From Siphonodentalium dalli (lineage: Eukaryota; Mollusca; Scaphopoda; Gadilida; Siphonodentaliidae): a DNA stretch of 64,000 bases. The notes below the pieces were generated by a model. That model made no database searches and was not told the DNA's origin. It saw only the letters and a list, made by a program, of their open reading frames with translations. Below are positions 24,125 to 35,740 of the stretch, piece after piece. Each line of letters starts with the position of its first letter. The stretch's first letter is position 1. Made by a program: the position numbers and the translations under genes. The DNA lies in the NCBI GenBank assembly GCA_032622095.1, contig CP136068.1, positions 7,663,314 through 7,727,313 on the forward strand, in the 5' to 3' direction.

Positions 24125-27100
24125 TTATTTAGGCTTAGCTGCCCTTGTTAGTTCTCGGTTGACAAGTTTGATGAAATCACACAATCGACGTATGTCCGTG
24201 GAATTTTTCTGATTTAATAGTTCACTCATAGTAATGGAGTTGGGCCTTTTGTAAATAATTTTTGATAGCAGTCGCTGTCTGTCATTTAATAGTTTGCCAC
24301 AGACAAGTAGGTAGTGGAATTCATCTCCAATTTCTCCGGAATCGCAAAGCGGACATAAACAACTTGTGTTGCCTGGTGTTTTCCACCGTCCGGTTTCGAT
24401 AGGTAGATGGTGATTACCAGTTCTAAATTTACATAAGGTTATTCGGTTTGCCATGTTCAGAGTTTCCAGATATCTCTCAAAGGATAAATCATGCTTAAAT
24501 ATCCTATAAATTCGACCGCGACTGGAGTTGTTTATATCAGTTTCCCATGAATCCCTGAACTGTGTAATTAGGCTACACTTTATATATGATACAAATTGAT
24601 CAATGTCTGGAATTTGTTCCATATGCCAAGCATGCAATTGATTACAATTTTCTAATATGTTATAGATGGTATGCAACCAAGGAAAATTATTTGCATTAAT
24701 GTCAAACATGGTATGTGATAGTTTCAGGAGTATTCTAGGGTACCTGTCTTCATGGCTATTCATAACCTTACACCAAAATTTTATCATTCGTGTGTTCACG
24801 TGTATGTCAATAGGCAGTCTTCCGCATTCGCCATATAACATAAAATTAGGGGTTGATGGTCTCAGGTTGAGAATGTGCTTAATGAATTTACGATGAACCT
24901 TTTCGAGAACATCATTGTTCCCAAATCCCCAGGTTTCACATCCATACAGCAGTATTGGCATAACATGCAAGTCAAACAAATCCAGTTGGTTTTTTATCGA
25001 CAGGCAGTGCTTCCTTGATTTCCCAATAATGGTGTACATAGATCTGGTTGCTTTGTCTGCAAGATCTTTTTTCGCCATTGAGAAGGAACCTGATTTACAA
25101 AATAGGATACCAAGATAGCTGAATTTGTTTACTACATCAATTTTTCTCCCCTTGAACATAAATATTATTTTCTTTGGGATACTAGTCTTAGAGAGATTGA
25201 GGATTTTTGTTTTGTCCACATTTACTGTCAGTTTCCAACTGTTACAATATTTTTCGAAAAAATCTAGTTGGGACTGCAGACCTTGGGTTGTTTCAGCCAT
25301 AATTGTGGTATCGTCAGCATAAAGGATCATAAATATTTTGACGTAACAGCTTAGTCGGTTCTCTATTTCTGAGTCAACTGTTTTCAGGCCAGTTACGCCG
25401 TTTCCAAGTAAAAATTCTTCGAGATCGTTTAAGTATAGCGTAAATAGTAGAGGAGACATGTTCTCACCTTGACGAACGCCTGCGTAACAGGGGAAGTATA
25501 TCGATTTGATGCCTTCTAGTTGAACACATGATTTTATGTGATTATACATATTGGTAATGACTCTGAAAATTTTTCCATTGATTCCATTTTTTAATATTTT
25601 GTAGCACAGTCCTTGTCTCCATACCATATCAAATGCCTTTTGGAAGTCAATGAAAGCGCAGAATAATTTTTTGTTCAGTTTTCTACTGATTTCAAATAGT
25701 AAGTGTAAGCTGAAAATGTTGTCGACAGTTGAATAGTGCTTTCTGAACCCCGCCTGATTTTCAGATATAATGTCGTATTCTTCAGCAAATTGGCCCAGAC
25801 GATTTGATAATATCTTTGTGAATAGTTTTCCAAAACAGCTTAGCAGCGTGATAGGTCTATAATTACTGGGGTCATTTGAGTTTCCTTTATTTTTATACAG
25901 AGGGACAATTGTTCCTATCACCCAGTCCTGGGGTACAAGTCCTGTATCCAAAACGATGTTAAACAGTTTGCAGTATATATACCCATTAAAACATCACAAG
26001 AAGCTTTAATGTATTCATTAAAGATGAGGTCCTGGCCACAGGATTTATTTCCTTTCAGACTATTGATTGCTTGTCTTATCTCATCTTCACTAATCGGTTT
26101 ATTCAGATTACGGTTTGCATCGGTTTTAAAATGTTCTTCAATATACGATTCCAAGTCTGGGTCATCCTCGTGTCTAATCGCATTGATATTCTGGAAGTAT
26201 TGAGATAAATCATCTAGAGTGACATCAAGGTGTCGCGAATTTCTATCACGGATCCTTTTCCAGAAATTCCGCGGATTATTACGTTGCATTGTTGTCATTT
26301 CGTGCGTTATTGTTTCTCTGTGCGAGTTAATTGCTCTATTCATTTCGGCTTTATAGGCGCGAGAAGCTTCTTTCATTGCTTGGTCAGAGTCAGAGTCATG
26401 GCGTAATTTATAAATGCGAGAGGCCCTTTTGTAAGACTTGCGTGTGGTACGACACGCTTCAGTGAACCAGGGTTTACTAGTACTCTTCGCAGAACTGATT
26501 GTTTTATGCTTTTCAAATGTTTGCATGCCTAATGTTCGCTCCGCGGTTTCAATTATGACCTTGGATATCGAGGTAACAATCATGTTTACTGTACTGGGAC
26601 ATGTCTCACTCGGTGTTAGCGAATCTAACAAGTTGTTTAAACTGAAAAGAGTGTTATAGTTAATATTTTCTATGAACTCTATACGCTTGCTAGGGTCCCA
26701 TTTTCTAATGCGCGTCCCGTTATTTATCGGTGATTTGTTATCACAAGACTGTACATATTCATATTCTAGATCTATTTCTGTTACCAGACTGCTATGTATG
26801 TCTGACGTCAACGGGTTAAAGGGGAGCACTTGGAAGTTCAATATCAACGGTAGAGCGGCGGATGTGCATATGGTATAGTCGATTACTGATTTATTACGAC
26901 TTGTGAATGATCCGATATTTCTGTCTCTGCCTGCCCTCCCGTTCAAAATAAGGAGTCCATGAATTTTGCACAAATCAAGGAGTAAACCACCATATTGGTT
27001 TCTAGAAAGATCCTCACTTTGTCTGACCGTAGGCATATCGGTTGCGTTTAAGTAGTATATCTGCTCTGAAAACAACAAATCTTCAAATATATCTGAATCG

Positions 27101-29403
27101 AACAGGTTGATATCGTTATCACACATTTTGATATCCAGATCACTTGACGTGCGGGCATTAAAGTCGCCGGTAAGAAATATTTTATCTGTGCGATTTGCCA
27201 GAAAAAGGAGTTCAATGGTTATTTCAGTGAAAGCTTCTTTCGATGTGTATTTACTACCTTCTGGTGGTATGTATACAGCTCCTATGATAACGTGTGATTT
27301 GTGAGAATCTTCGGACTTTTTAAATTCAACCCAGTGTACAAATTTGGACTCTGTTTCAATTACTTTTGAAAATCGACAAATTTCGTTTTTTATTCCGATA
27401 GTTATTCCACCTGAACGAATGCTTTAAAGTTTTTGTCTGTTTTTCATATAGAATGTATAACCGTCCAGATGCAGATGGTCACAGTCGTCTGTGTTTGTCT
27501 CCATAAAGCATAAAATGTGGTGTTGATAGCAAAGTTCCTGAAATTCAGGATATTGAAGCTTTTTTCGGAGTCCACACACATTGAGAGACAATATTTTGAT
27601 ATTTCCTCGATTTTCGGCTATTAAGTTTGACTCAGTTTTGCTGTTACTATCTTCCTGTTCGTGTGGATATATTTGACCAGCATAATAATCGTTTACACAT
27701 GAATATCGTGGAATTGTAACATCAAATTTGCCACAATCATTTCTGAGTAGATAATCATTCATACAATCGTTATCAACATAATCGAGACCAGGTGAGTTAA
27801 TATTATGTGTGATGTGACTTGTAAATTCATCTGTGTTATTCGTATCATATAAGAGTTCCCTTGTATCTTTCAGTATGTCAGATATGTATTTGTCTCCACA
27901 TCTAATATTGCTAGCATCTTTATGTAAAATGTCATTCTTATATTCAGTTGGTGAAACAAACTCTGATTGGTCGTGAGGTAGAGTTACTGGTTGAGCATGA
28001 TAGGGTAGAGGGGCCCCATAGTTCAGTAATCTATTACGGGTGTTAAAATATTCATACTCATCTTCAGATTGCAAATAGTCTATCATAGTAGGTGACCCTT
28101 CAATTTCACCAGGCAGCTTATTACTAGCGCCATTCAAAGAAACGCAGGAATCATTTATAAAATCACCCACAGCTATGCCATCGATTGTCTTTTTAATATC
28201 GCGAGTCATGTTTGTCCTGGTACATGTATCACCCATAACAAATGTGTCGATACTACAACCTGTATTGGTCTCTTTAATGTTTCTACCAGTATTCAAGTTG
28301 GTGTCACCCACACATAAATATTTGCTCATACCGGTGTGATTATCATCAGCATCACAACACACATATTTAACATGCACATCTGCATTCATATTATCAACAT
28401 TATAATATATATCATGATCAAATTGAACACAATTGACATTATTTTCGATACTATCATGTGTAAATGCGTGTGTCGAACATGTGTACTGAGATTCATTGGC
28501 ATAGTCCGTCCGGGAGAGTTTATTGTCTTCAATGCGCAGGTCAGTGTGGGTGGATGTGTCACGCACAAGTAATTCACCGTCACAACAAGCTTGAGTAAGG
28601 TTTAACTCGTTCGGTTTAATATCGGTTCGTGCCACGAGTGCTCGCGATGTGTCCTCATTCAGGTGAGTGGCCGATTTACCGCTTGCCAATGTCACCCGGT
28701 GATTGATTTGTTTGTGGTCATGACAAGTAATATCGCTTTGGCTTTTCGGTGATTGTTTTCGCAGACAGAGTAAAACTGATTGACTTGATTCGGTCTGATC
28801 GCGAGTAATACGCCTGAGCGAAACTCCAATCGCGGTCACGTGTTGTCTGTCTGGTTGGCCGTCACAACAACCATGAGTTTGAGTAATGTTTGAAGCGTTT
28901 GGTTTAATATTAGTTCGTGCCATGAGTGCTCGCGATGTGTGTTCATTTAGATGAGTGGCCGATTTACCGCTTTTTGTGGTCACCTGGTGTTTGGTTTGTT
29001 TGTGATCATGACAAGTACGTGTAATATCGCTTAGGCTTTTCGGTGATTGTTTTCGCAGACAGTGTACAGCCGATTGACTTGATTCGGTCTGATCACCAGT
29101 GATATGCTCGAGCGTTACTCCAATCGCGGTCACGTGTTGTCTGTCCGGTTGGCCGTCACAACAATAATGCTCGTGGACGGTTTGAGTATTGTCGACAAGC
29201 GGGTCAATTAACTGTATTGTGCTTGTCAATTTACTTTGTTCGCGTTCAAGTTCGATCGTATTTCTGTGTTTACTATTTAGATCTGGGGCAGTGCATGTAT
29301 AAACAGTGTGTGAATGTGGACATATTAAAGGCACATCATGATCATTACACAAATTAAGAGAATCGTTCCTGATAATGTTGGAATGTGTGTATTTACACGC
29401 ATT
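24125..29403 (-). pseudogene. LINE-C ORF2: linker, APE endonuclease, reverse transcriptase
   Basis: From 29403 a roughly 580-codon linker precedes the endonuclease. It contains two tandem copies of an about 97-residue block beginning CCDGQPDRQHVTAIGV (28.58-29.17 kb). The endonuclease starts near 27610 (ILSLNVCGLRKKL, ETNTDDCD). A TAA at 27424-27426 falls just after MKNRQKL, and the same frame continues (GAVYIPPEGSK, GDFNARTSSDLD). A one-base-type frameshift near 25985 precedes LDTGLVPQDW. The RT then reads YRPITLLSCFGKL, AGFRKHYSTVDN, FCAFIDFQKAFD, GVRQGENMSPLLF and YADD (about 25320). It ends with a CPLC-x11-H-x3-C cluster near 24345 and a stop at 24125. No RNase H. The two lesions are few, so this copy died recently or is allelic. 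Confidence 0.9.
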
Positions 29404-30972
29404 TCACGTGTTCATTGTTGGCACTTTGTTCCTGTCCTGGAGTGGGGTGGTGCTCTCCCTTCCTCGCTTTACAACAGTTTTAAATCCTGAGACACTCACA
29501 ATGGAGGATACCAGCCTTTCACGTCCTTCCTCGCTGAAATGTAGACCCGACTGGTCTCTGGGGTTGTACATCACTTTAACCCCGTTTCCTTCTTTGGTGC
29601 GAAACATCGAATTGTCCACGTAGTTCAAGTGTGGCTTTCGTTTACACAATCGTTCAATATATTTATTTACACGAAGGGCCACTACGTTGTGTTCCCTCAT
29701 CTTAGCGCCCATTCCTTTCCTTGGTGGGACGCTACACAAATTCACGGTTGCGAATGGAAATAGCTCGTGGATTTGAGAAACTCCGTCGCTGATTTCCATT
29801 TGTATGCCCTCTAAATCACTGGGCCTTTCCACAATATCGTTTGTTCCAAGGTGAGCTGTCACCTTTTTCACTTCGAAGCGATCCACTGCTGTGTCGTATT
29901 TTGCTTTATCTAACAACTTGTAGATTTCCGCATATTTTGCTCCTGAGAATTGGAATAGTTTAATTTCTTTTCGGTCGAACTTTAATCCTCCGCAGTTACT
30001 GGCACCAAGAACAATCACTTTTATCGTACTGTTTTCATCATTTTGTTCACTTGGGTCATCTTGTTCAACATTTCCAATTGTTTCGTTCTCGTTTATACAT
30101 TCATCATCCTCAGCATCGACATTCCCTTGTTCTGTATCATTGACTTCCTTTTCACTCGCTTTGTCACTGAACACCTCATCGTCATCTGCGTCGTCGTTAT
30201 CTTCCTTCATAGTTATATTAGTTGCCGCAACAATACTTGGTTGAGAATTGATACCTATTTCATTCTCCAAATCAATCAGGTTAACAATTGGTATAGGTCT
30301 GAGTTTATTTCCTAGTTGATTGGTGTCTGTTATGTGTGGAGGTTCTTTGTATGAGAATAAAGTGCCTCGTCGCCCGCGAACATCACTCTCCCGGTCGCTT
30401 CCACGGGACTCCCCAATCATCCTATTTGAATTAATAATGTTATTGTATTGTTTTTGATTGACACTCTGTAGTTGCTTTCTGTCTGTCCAATCAGTGTTTC
30501 CTGTGTCCATACGAGCACGTCTGCCCTCGCACATAGGGTCTCCGGATCGGTGACCAGAAATCAAACACACTCTGCAAACAACTTCATTTTTGCATTGCCA
30601 TGCTTTGTGTGACGACATCATGCAACGCCCACATCTATTTTTGGCTTCTTTAGCCTCATTACACACGAACTTTGGTAAATGTAGGTTACGGCAATGTTTA
30701 CATTCTATCTTTGTAATTTGCGAAAATACTTTAACAATGTATTTCCCAATCATCAGTTCCGATGGTAGCTCTGTGCAATCCTTAGCATACATTTCCATGT
30801 ATCTGACGCCGTTTTCAACTGATGAGCCATCAAACTTCTCTCTCCTCATGCTGTTGTCGACCACCTGTCCAAAACTTGATAAATGCCTCATAACTACACA
30901 GTCTGTGAGCTCATATGGAGCGTTTCTCACTGTAACGTGGACTATCCTATTTTCCACATCGGTGGGATTTAC
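29404..30972 (-). pseudogene. LINE-C ORF1, downstream part: zinc knuckles and SGNH/esterase-like domain
   Basis: Continues the ORF1 fragment at 33202-33465 once the nested element is disregarded. It has VTVRNAPYEL in the RRM-like region, then three Cys/His clusters including CGRC-x4-H-x4-C and CRVC-x4-H-x6-C zinc knuckles near 30530-30660. An acidic linker follows, then a domain with IVLGASNCGG, HLGTNDI and DQSGLHFSEEG. These correspond to SGNH hydrolase blocks I, III and V (the block I residue after Gly is Ala here rather than Asp). ORF1 proteins of this type bind RNA; the role of the esterase-like part is not settled. It ends in TGA at 29404-29406, with ORF2 open in the same frame immediately after it. 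Confidence 0.85.
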
Positions 30973-33201
30973 TTGACCCAGTTGAGTCACATACATGATA
31001 TACACATGTATGAGACTCAGATCTCGTCAGTAGTGGCCGGATCTGATGCTCATACCTTTTCTAATTACAGGCGACAAAGGACTCCTGGTCGCTGATTCTG
31101 CTTGGTTCTCTTATTATGGTGACAATAAAGACAAGATTCCACCAAAAGTTCCGAAATCCGCGCCTTCATGAGCTAAAATAAAGACTTTTGTCATTTGTGC
31201 AAAAGAAATTGTTGTCTGTCTGTTTACGGAAGCGATATTTCACCACATGTTAATGCTGTTTGTCATGCGCAGTTCAATGTTTCATGATGGTCAATAAAAC
31301 GTGTACTCCACCCCGAAGACGACTGTTGGAAATGTGTACTTGGAAGATATTATGGAAAAACTAAATTCTTTTGCTAAATGTTATGCTACTATGCCAATAT
31401 TTTACATATGTAATAAAAATATTACCGAAAAATTATCAACATATACTTTTTAATAAAATTGTTGCTTCGAAAATATACTATTTAAAAAGTGTACTCCAAG
31501 CCAGAATGAGAAAAAGTGTAGCCGAGTTAGATCATGCTTTATTACCCACTTCTACAAAATGTTGTATTATACTTTCAACAAGTTGTAGAAATATATTGGT
31601 GATATGAAGTAATTATTTTATTCAGTGAAACATAATCAGTTCTCACATTTGTCATGGTGTCAAAAAATGACATACTCCGGCCCTGACGCCGACTCGTGGA
31701 AATTGTGTGTATACCGGTACCGGTACTCGGAAGATATATGGTATAATTGCATCACTATACGGTATATATACTTATACCATTGTTAACTTCATTAAAAGTT
31801 GAACAAAACAATCATTCTCCTATTATAATAAAGTGTACATCGAAATAGCATTAAAAAGTGTAGGCCTACTGCCCTACTCCGGATCCGACTCATACATTTG
31901 GCCAATATCGGGGTTTTTTTTTCATTCAGTGTCTATTTGTTCAGTTTAATTACGGTACCTACTCTCGTCCTGTATCTGGGATTGGGATAAGCAGACTTCA
32001 TGGTAGCCGTTTTGTTATAGTTTTCTTTGTCCTGGTTTTCCCCCTGCACTAACAGATACAAACTTGCACCATCATCTGGTCGTCCGTTGTTCGCACAGTA
32101 GTGAAACAAACGCTATTTATTTATACCATATCAGGAATAGACTCACACGGAATGCTCTTTTCCAAAAGCAAATATTTTTAGGTGTAACATGTTTTCATAT
32201 TAGCGAAACAAACGCTAATTATAATAACCTATTTAGTGACACTTTAGTGATAATATATCGCCATTTTATTGTTCATAAATAGGCCTAACAAGTTTTGAGA
32301 CTTTTTTTTTACCATACAGTTGACTGGTTTATAGCATTAGTCTGTTGCAGTAAATCGATTCTGATAACTAAAGCTTATTTTGAACAAATGTTGTTATTGT
32401 ATATATATACGCAATAGGCACACGAAAGCAAACCTTATGGGTGTTATAATACAAACACAGTTCGCGCAGCTATCAATGCGCGACGATGTGATTATGTCAT
32501 TTTTGACACCATGCATGACAAATGTGAGAACTGATTATGTTTCACTGAATAAAATAATTACTTCATATCACCAATATATTTCTACAACTTGTTGAAAGTA
32601 TAATACAACATTTTGTAGAAGTGGGTACTGGGTAATAAAGCATGATCTAACTCGGCTACACTTTTTCTCATTCTGGCTTGGAGTACACGTTTTAAATAGT
32701 ATATTTTCGAAGCAACAATTCTATTAAAAAGTATATGTTGATAATTTTTCGGTAATATTTTTATTACATATGTAATAAATTGGCATAGTAGCATAACATT
32801 TAGCAAAAGAATTTAGTTTTTCCATAATATCTTCCAAGTACACATTTCCAACAGTCGTCTTCGGGGTGGAGTACACGTTTTATTGACCATCATGAAACAT
32901 TGAACTGCGCATGACAAACAGCATTAACATGTGGTGAAATATCGCTTCCGTAAACAGACAGACAACAATTTCTTTTGCACAAATGACAAAAGTCTTTATT
33001 TTAGCTCATGAAGGCGCGGATTTCGGAACTTTTGGTGGAATCTTGTCTTTATTGTCACCATAATAAGAGAACCAAGCAGAATCTGCGACCAGGAGTCCTT
33101 TGTCGCCTGTAATTAGAAAAGGTATGAGCATCAGATCCGGCCACTACTGACCCAATCTGAAGCTCTAAAGAGTGTAAATCTTTAGAGCTTCCCTGGAGCT
33201 A
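30973..33201. mobile_element. Long-inverted-repeat (foldback or MULE-like) element in LINE-C ORF1, 9 bp TSD
   Basis: A 2229 bp insertion flanked by exact GGGATTTAC direct repeats (30964-30972 and 33202-33210). Taking one repeat away joins FGETVNP to TDVENR in frame, so the boundaries are well supported. Inverted arms of about 650 bp lie at 31026-31674 and 32493-33151 and are nearly identical. Each tip (about 50 bp) is instead a different small hairpin between a CCAG and a CAGAT box (CATACATG/CATGTATG at left, AGCTCTAAAGA/TCTTTAGAGCT at right). The 0.8 kb centre has no transposase. A 9 bp duplication and long arms fit Mutator-like or foldback elements (inference). Confidence 0.9.
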
Positions 33202-33465
33202 GGGATTTACAGTCTCTCCGAATAGTCTGAAACCTCTGTCAACTAAGCGATCCTTCGCTTCAAGTGTGTGCAGCGATATTAAACACTGGTCTTCGATAAC
33301 CTGTATAGCCGCGATTTCGTCCGCCCCAACCACTCGCTCTAATGCACGAAGAACGTCGCGGCCATTGAAACGCCCGAATTGGTTTTTGTCGAAAGAAACC
33401 GTCATGTCTCTTGAAATGGAAATTTCGTTATCAGACGACATACTAGGGGTCTGCGAAGTCATCAT
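33202..33465 (-). pseudogene. LINE-C ORF1, upstream part: RRM-like N terminus
   Basis: About 85 codons starting with ATG ATG at 33465. It has MSSDNEISISRDMTVSFDKN, then FNGRDVLRALERVVGADEIAAI and LVDRGFRLFGETVNP, where the frame meets the nested element and a TAG (33199-33201, the last base of which is inside the insertion). Separated from the rest of ORF1 only by the 2.2 kb insertion. The DVLRAL and FRLFGE segments are typical of N-terminal RRM-like modules in LINE ORF1 proteins. Confidence 0.8.
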
Positions 33466-34092
33466 ACATACATTTTTGGGAATTTAGGTCCATGAGATTA
33501 GTTCCATTTTAGAGAAATATCGTATTTTCCATTGTGAAAATTCATAACAGCCGCCATTAATCGACGCATGCGCACAATCAGAACTGAACAGACACTAAAT
33601 ACATATTATATTTTATTTGTAGAATAACAATAAATACAATTTGACAAATGGCATATAATAATATAGATTGCAGGAGCACCAATGGTCATAGTTGGTCGTC
33701 TCCCTGCTGCCCTAGTACGATATAATACTTACTAATACAAACGATGACAAATATCGATTTACGAATATGAACGAATGAAGTACAGATTATATTCCAGACT
33801 TGAGTAATAGGCGGATGTTGATAAGAATGTACAATTATCAATAATTAGCAATACTGGATATATATTAATATATGTTTTGTGTATGCATGTGATTCCATCG
33901 CCCGATAATTCCTGTTACCAAGACATATTACTAAACCGACTAAGACGAGATGAAATATATATAATACATGCAGTCGGTGAGCGTCGTGTGATATGTGTGT
34001 GCTTTTAAACTTTGGTGCTGTTGCAACTACATGTATAACATGTTTTTCAGTGCAATTGACACTATTTTAATAGATTGATGATATATAATTAG
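33466..34092. other. LINE-C 5' UTR and AT-rich flank
   Basis: The first about 130 bp may be the LINE 5' UTR (contains GCATGCGC). The remainder is AT-rich with no recognised gene or repeat. Confidence 0.35.
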
Positions 34093-34500
34093 TTAGCTAG
34101 ACTTTGGAAAGCGATGTTTAGGTTGTGCTGAGGAAAAACTGGTTCCTGGTGTTTGCATTCGCATGCTATTAGTACGTCGTGTATTAGTTAACATAGTTGA
34201 TATATTCCTATGAATTAGTAAACGATGTTGGCAGATCGTTACGCGTCCAATCATACATAAATAAATACAATGTGTATTCTTGAAATGCCAGTACACGCTC
34301 ACGTTGGAAGAGAGGTGATATGACTTTTGAATTTATCATTACATAGAATTCGGACTGTTTCTTTTTCTGGAGGGCAAAACAATCGGCTAATTTGGTTTGC
34401 ATTTCCCCATAGTTGTATGCCATTTAATAAATGACTACATTGTATGTACAAAGGAATACTTTGACTGTTGGCATAAGTTTGACTGTTGGGCATCATCTAG
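34093..34500 (-). pseudogene. 3' fragment of a LINE-B-like retrotransposon
   Basis: Minus-strand fragments in three frames: LWGNANQ, then KKKQSEFYVMINSK/VRILCNDKFKSHI, then ERVLAFQ, then LFMYDWTRNDLPTSFTN, then RTNSMRMQTPGTSFS. These match the C-terminal end of LINE-B (LFMYDWTHFNLPASFLT) and its known pattern in CR1-like elements. It is a short 5'-truncated copy with frameshifts. Confidence 0.75.
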
Positions 34501-34852
34501 CCAGTTTTCGCCCGACGATGTCAAATTGCGCGTGCATCCTCGTTCATACACGTAGACCGTCGATTCATCACAAACTCCGCCTTCATCCGAGCATCGGCTT
34601 GGAAGGAGTTGTGTCGTCAAGGAATTTTGTGTCAATTTTACAACATTCAGCAGCCGGTTACTCGGCCATTGTCCGCCGATTGACAATTGTTCACAGAATC
34701 GTTATCGGGGTGACATGTAGATCATGGCATATATATTGTAAATTTGGTCGCGATCGGAGAGAACTTATAGAAATGAAATAAGTTTAAGTTGTTCTGCATC
34801 ACAATAGTTGTCACGATCCGTTACCTCAATGCTTTCAATAGCTACTCTGTCA

Positions 34853-35498
34853 TCTCATATATATTTTGAAGACATCTGTCTGTCTGTCTGTCTGTGTGTC
34901 CTTTATAGAATCGAAACCGGGTTAACCGATCGAGACCAAACTTCCTATCCAAAGGTAAAATCCCACGGGAATCGTCGACGTCGCATTTTGGAGAAGCCCA
35001 GAGCACCCATTATCCACTCTCAGCCACAAAAAACGGCACTGCGGTGGTTAATCAAGTGATTATTTAATGAGCGTTTGTTTTTGACGCATCGCTATAAAGA
35101 GCGTTTGTTTACCATTCAACGTTATTAGCATCTGCAGAGAGATATACGGGAACAATACTTTTGAGTGGTTAGACGAGATCTCGGAAACGGGTGGAGCTAT
35201 CAACTTGAAATGTGCTATGTGAATGTATCTTGCCCCGGATACGAATTTTATCGGGTTGCCGAGCCCGTGCGACGCCAGCTTCGCGCATGCGCAGACGAGA
35301 TCTCGGAAACGGGTGGAGCTATCAAATTGAAATGTGCTATGTGAATGTATCTTGCCCCGGATACGAATTTTATCGGGTTGCCGAGCCCGTGCGACGCCAG
35401 CTTCGCGCATACGCAGACCAGATCTCGGAAACGCGATGAGCTATCGACTTGAAATTTGGTTTTTGAATAGCCCGGACAACGTCGGGCTCATCGGCTAG
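34853..35498 (+). mobile_element. Helitron-like element X, 646 bp
   Basis: The 5' end reads A then TCTCATATATATTTTGAAG; the 3' end reads CTAG followed by T. About 10 nt before CTAG lies the hairpin AGCCCGGAC-AAC-GTCGGGCT. These are the three hallmarks of Helitrons (5' TC, 3' hairpin plus CTRR, insertion between A and T). The interior holds a (GTCT)n tract, a block shared in inverted orientation with the 44-48 kb elements (CCGTTTTTGTGACTGAGAGT-like), and a 121 bp tandem core in 2.3 copies (GACGAGATCTCGGAAACG at 35173, 35294 and, changed, 35416). Non-autonomous. Confidence 0.75.
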
Positions 35499-35740
35499 TC
35501 TATTATATATTTTGGAATGTATGGGTATGTACATGTTTGTATGTATGTATGCGTGTTATAGACTCGAAAACTGCTCGACCGATCCGACTCAAATTTGGTA
35601 TGTAGGCCTACTTTGATCCGGGGAACAATATGGGCGGGCCCAATTTCGCATGCAACCCTGTCATTGGCCTTGACCTTGCTCATATACGCCAACATAGGTA
35701 TGTTTCTGGCAAAGAAATCCCTAAATAGCCCGGACGAAGT
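35499..35740 (+). mobile_element. Helitron-like element Y, directly abutting X
   Basis: Begins TCTATTATATATTTTGGAATG at the base after the CTAG of element X. It contains the ACTCGAAAACTGC..CTACTTTGATCCGGGG block shared with 17690-18020. The 3' hairpin (AGCCCGGACGAAGTTGTG) is partly decayed, so the exact end is uncertain. Confidence 0.55.

Larger units (their letters stand above)
24125..33465 (-). mobile_element. LINE-C: near full-length esterase-type non-LTR retrotransposon
   Basis: A minus-strand element of about 7.1 kb of its own coding sequence, plus a 2.2 kb nested insertion. Order 5' to 3': ORF1 (RRM-like start, zinc knuckles, SGNH/esterase-like domain), then ORF2 (long linker, APE endonuclease, reverse transcriptase, C-terminal Cys/His cluster). 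ORF1 with an esterase-like domain is known from CR1-like LINEs (Kapitonov and Jurka). The exact clade was not determined because the C-terminal cluster is unusual for CR1. LINE-A (2.6-6.6 kb) is a truncated relative. A GCGCATGCGTCGATTAATGG stretch just upstream (33560-33585) may mark the 5' UTR. Inactive: nested insertion, one nonsense codon and one frameshift in ORF2. Confidence 0.9.

Noticed and set aside
31371-32806. Matching 74-78 codon frames in both arms of the nested foldback element
   Set aside because: Identical because the arms are inverted copies; no domain, likely chance.
33199-33465. ORF1 fragment read as a separate small gene or as an exon spliced to 30972
   Set aside because: The GGGATTTAC direct repeats and in-frame rejoining show an insertion, not an intron.
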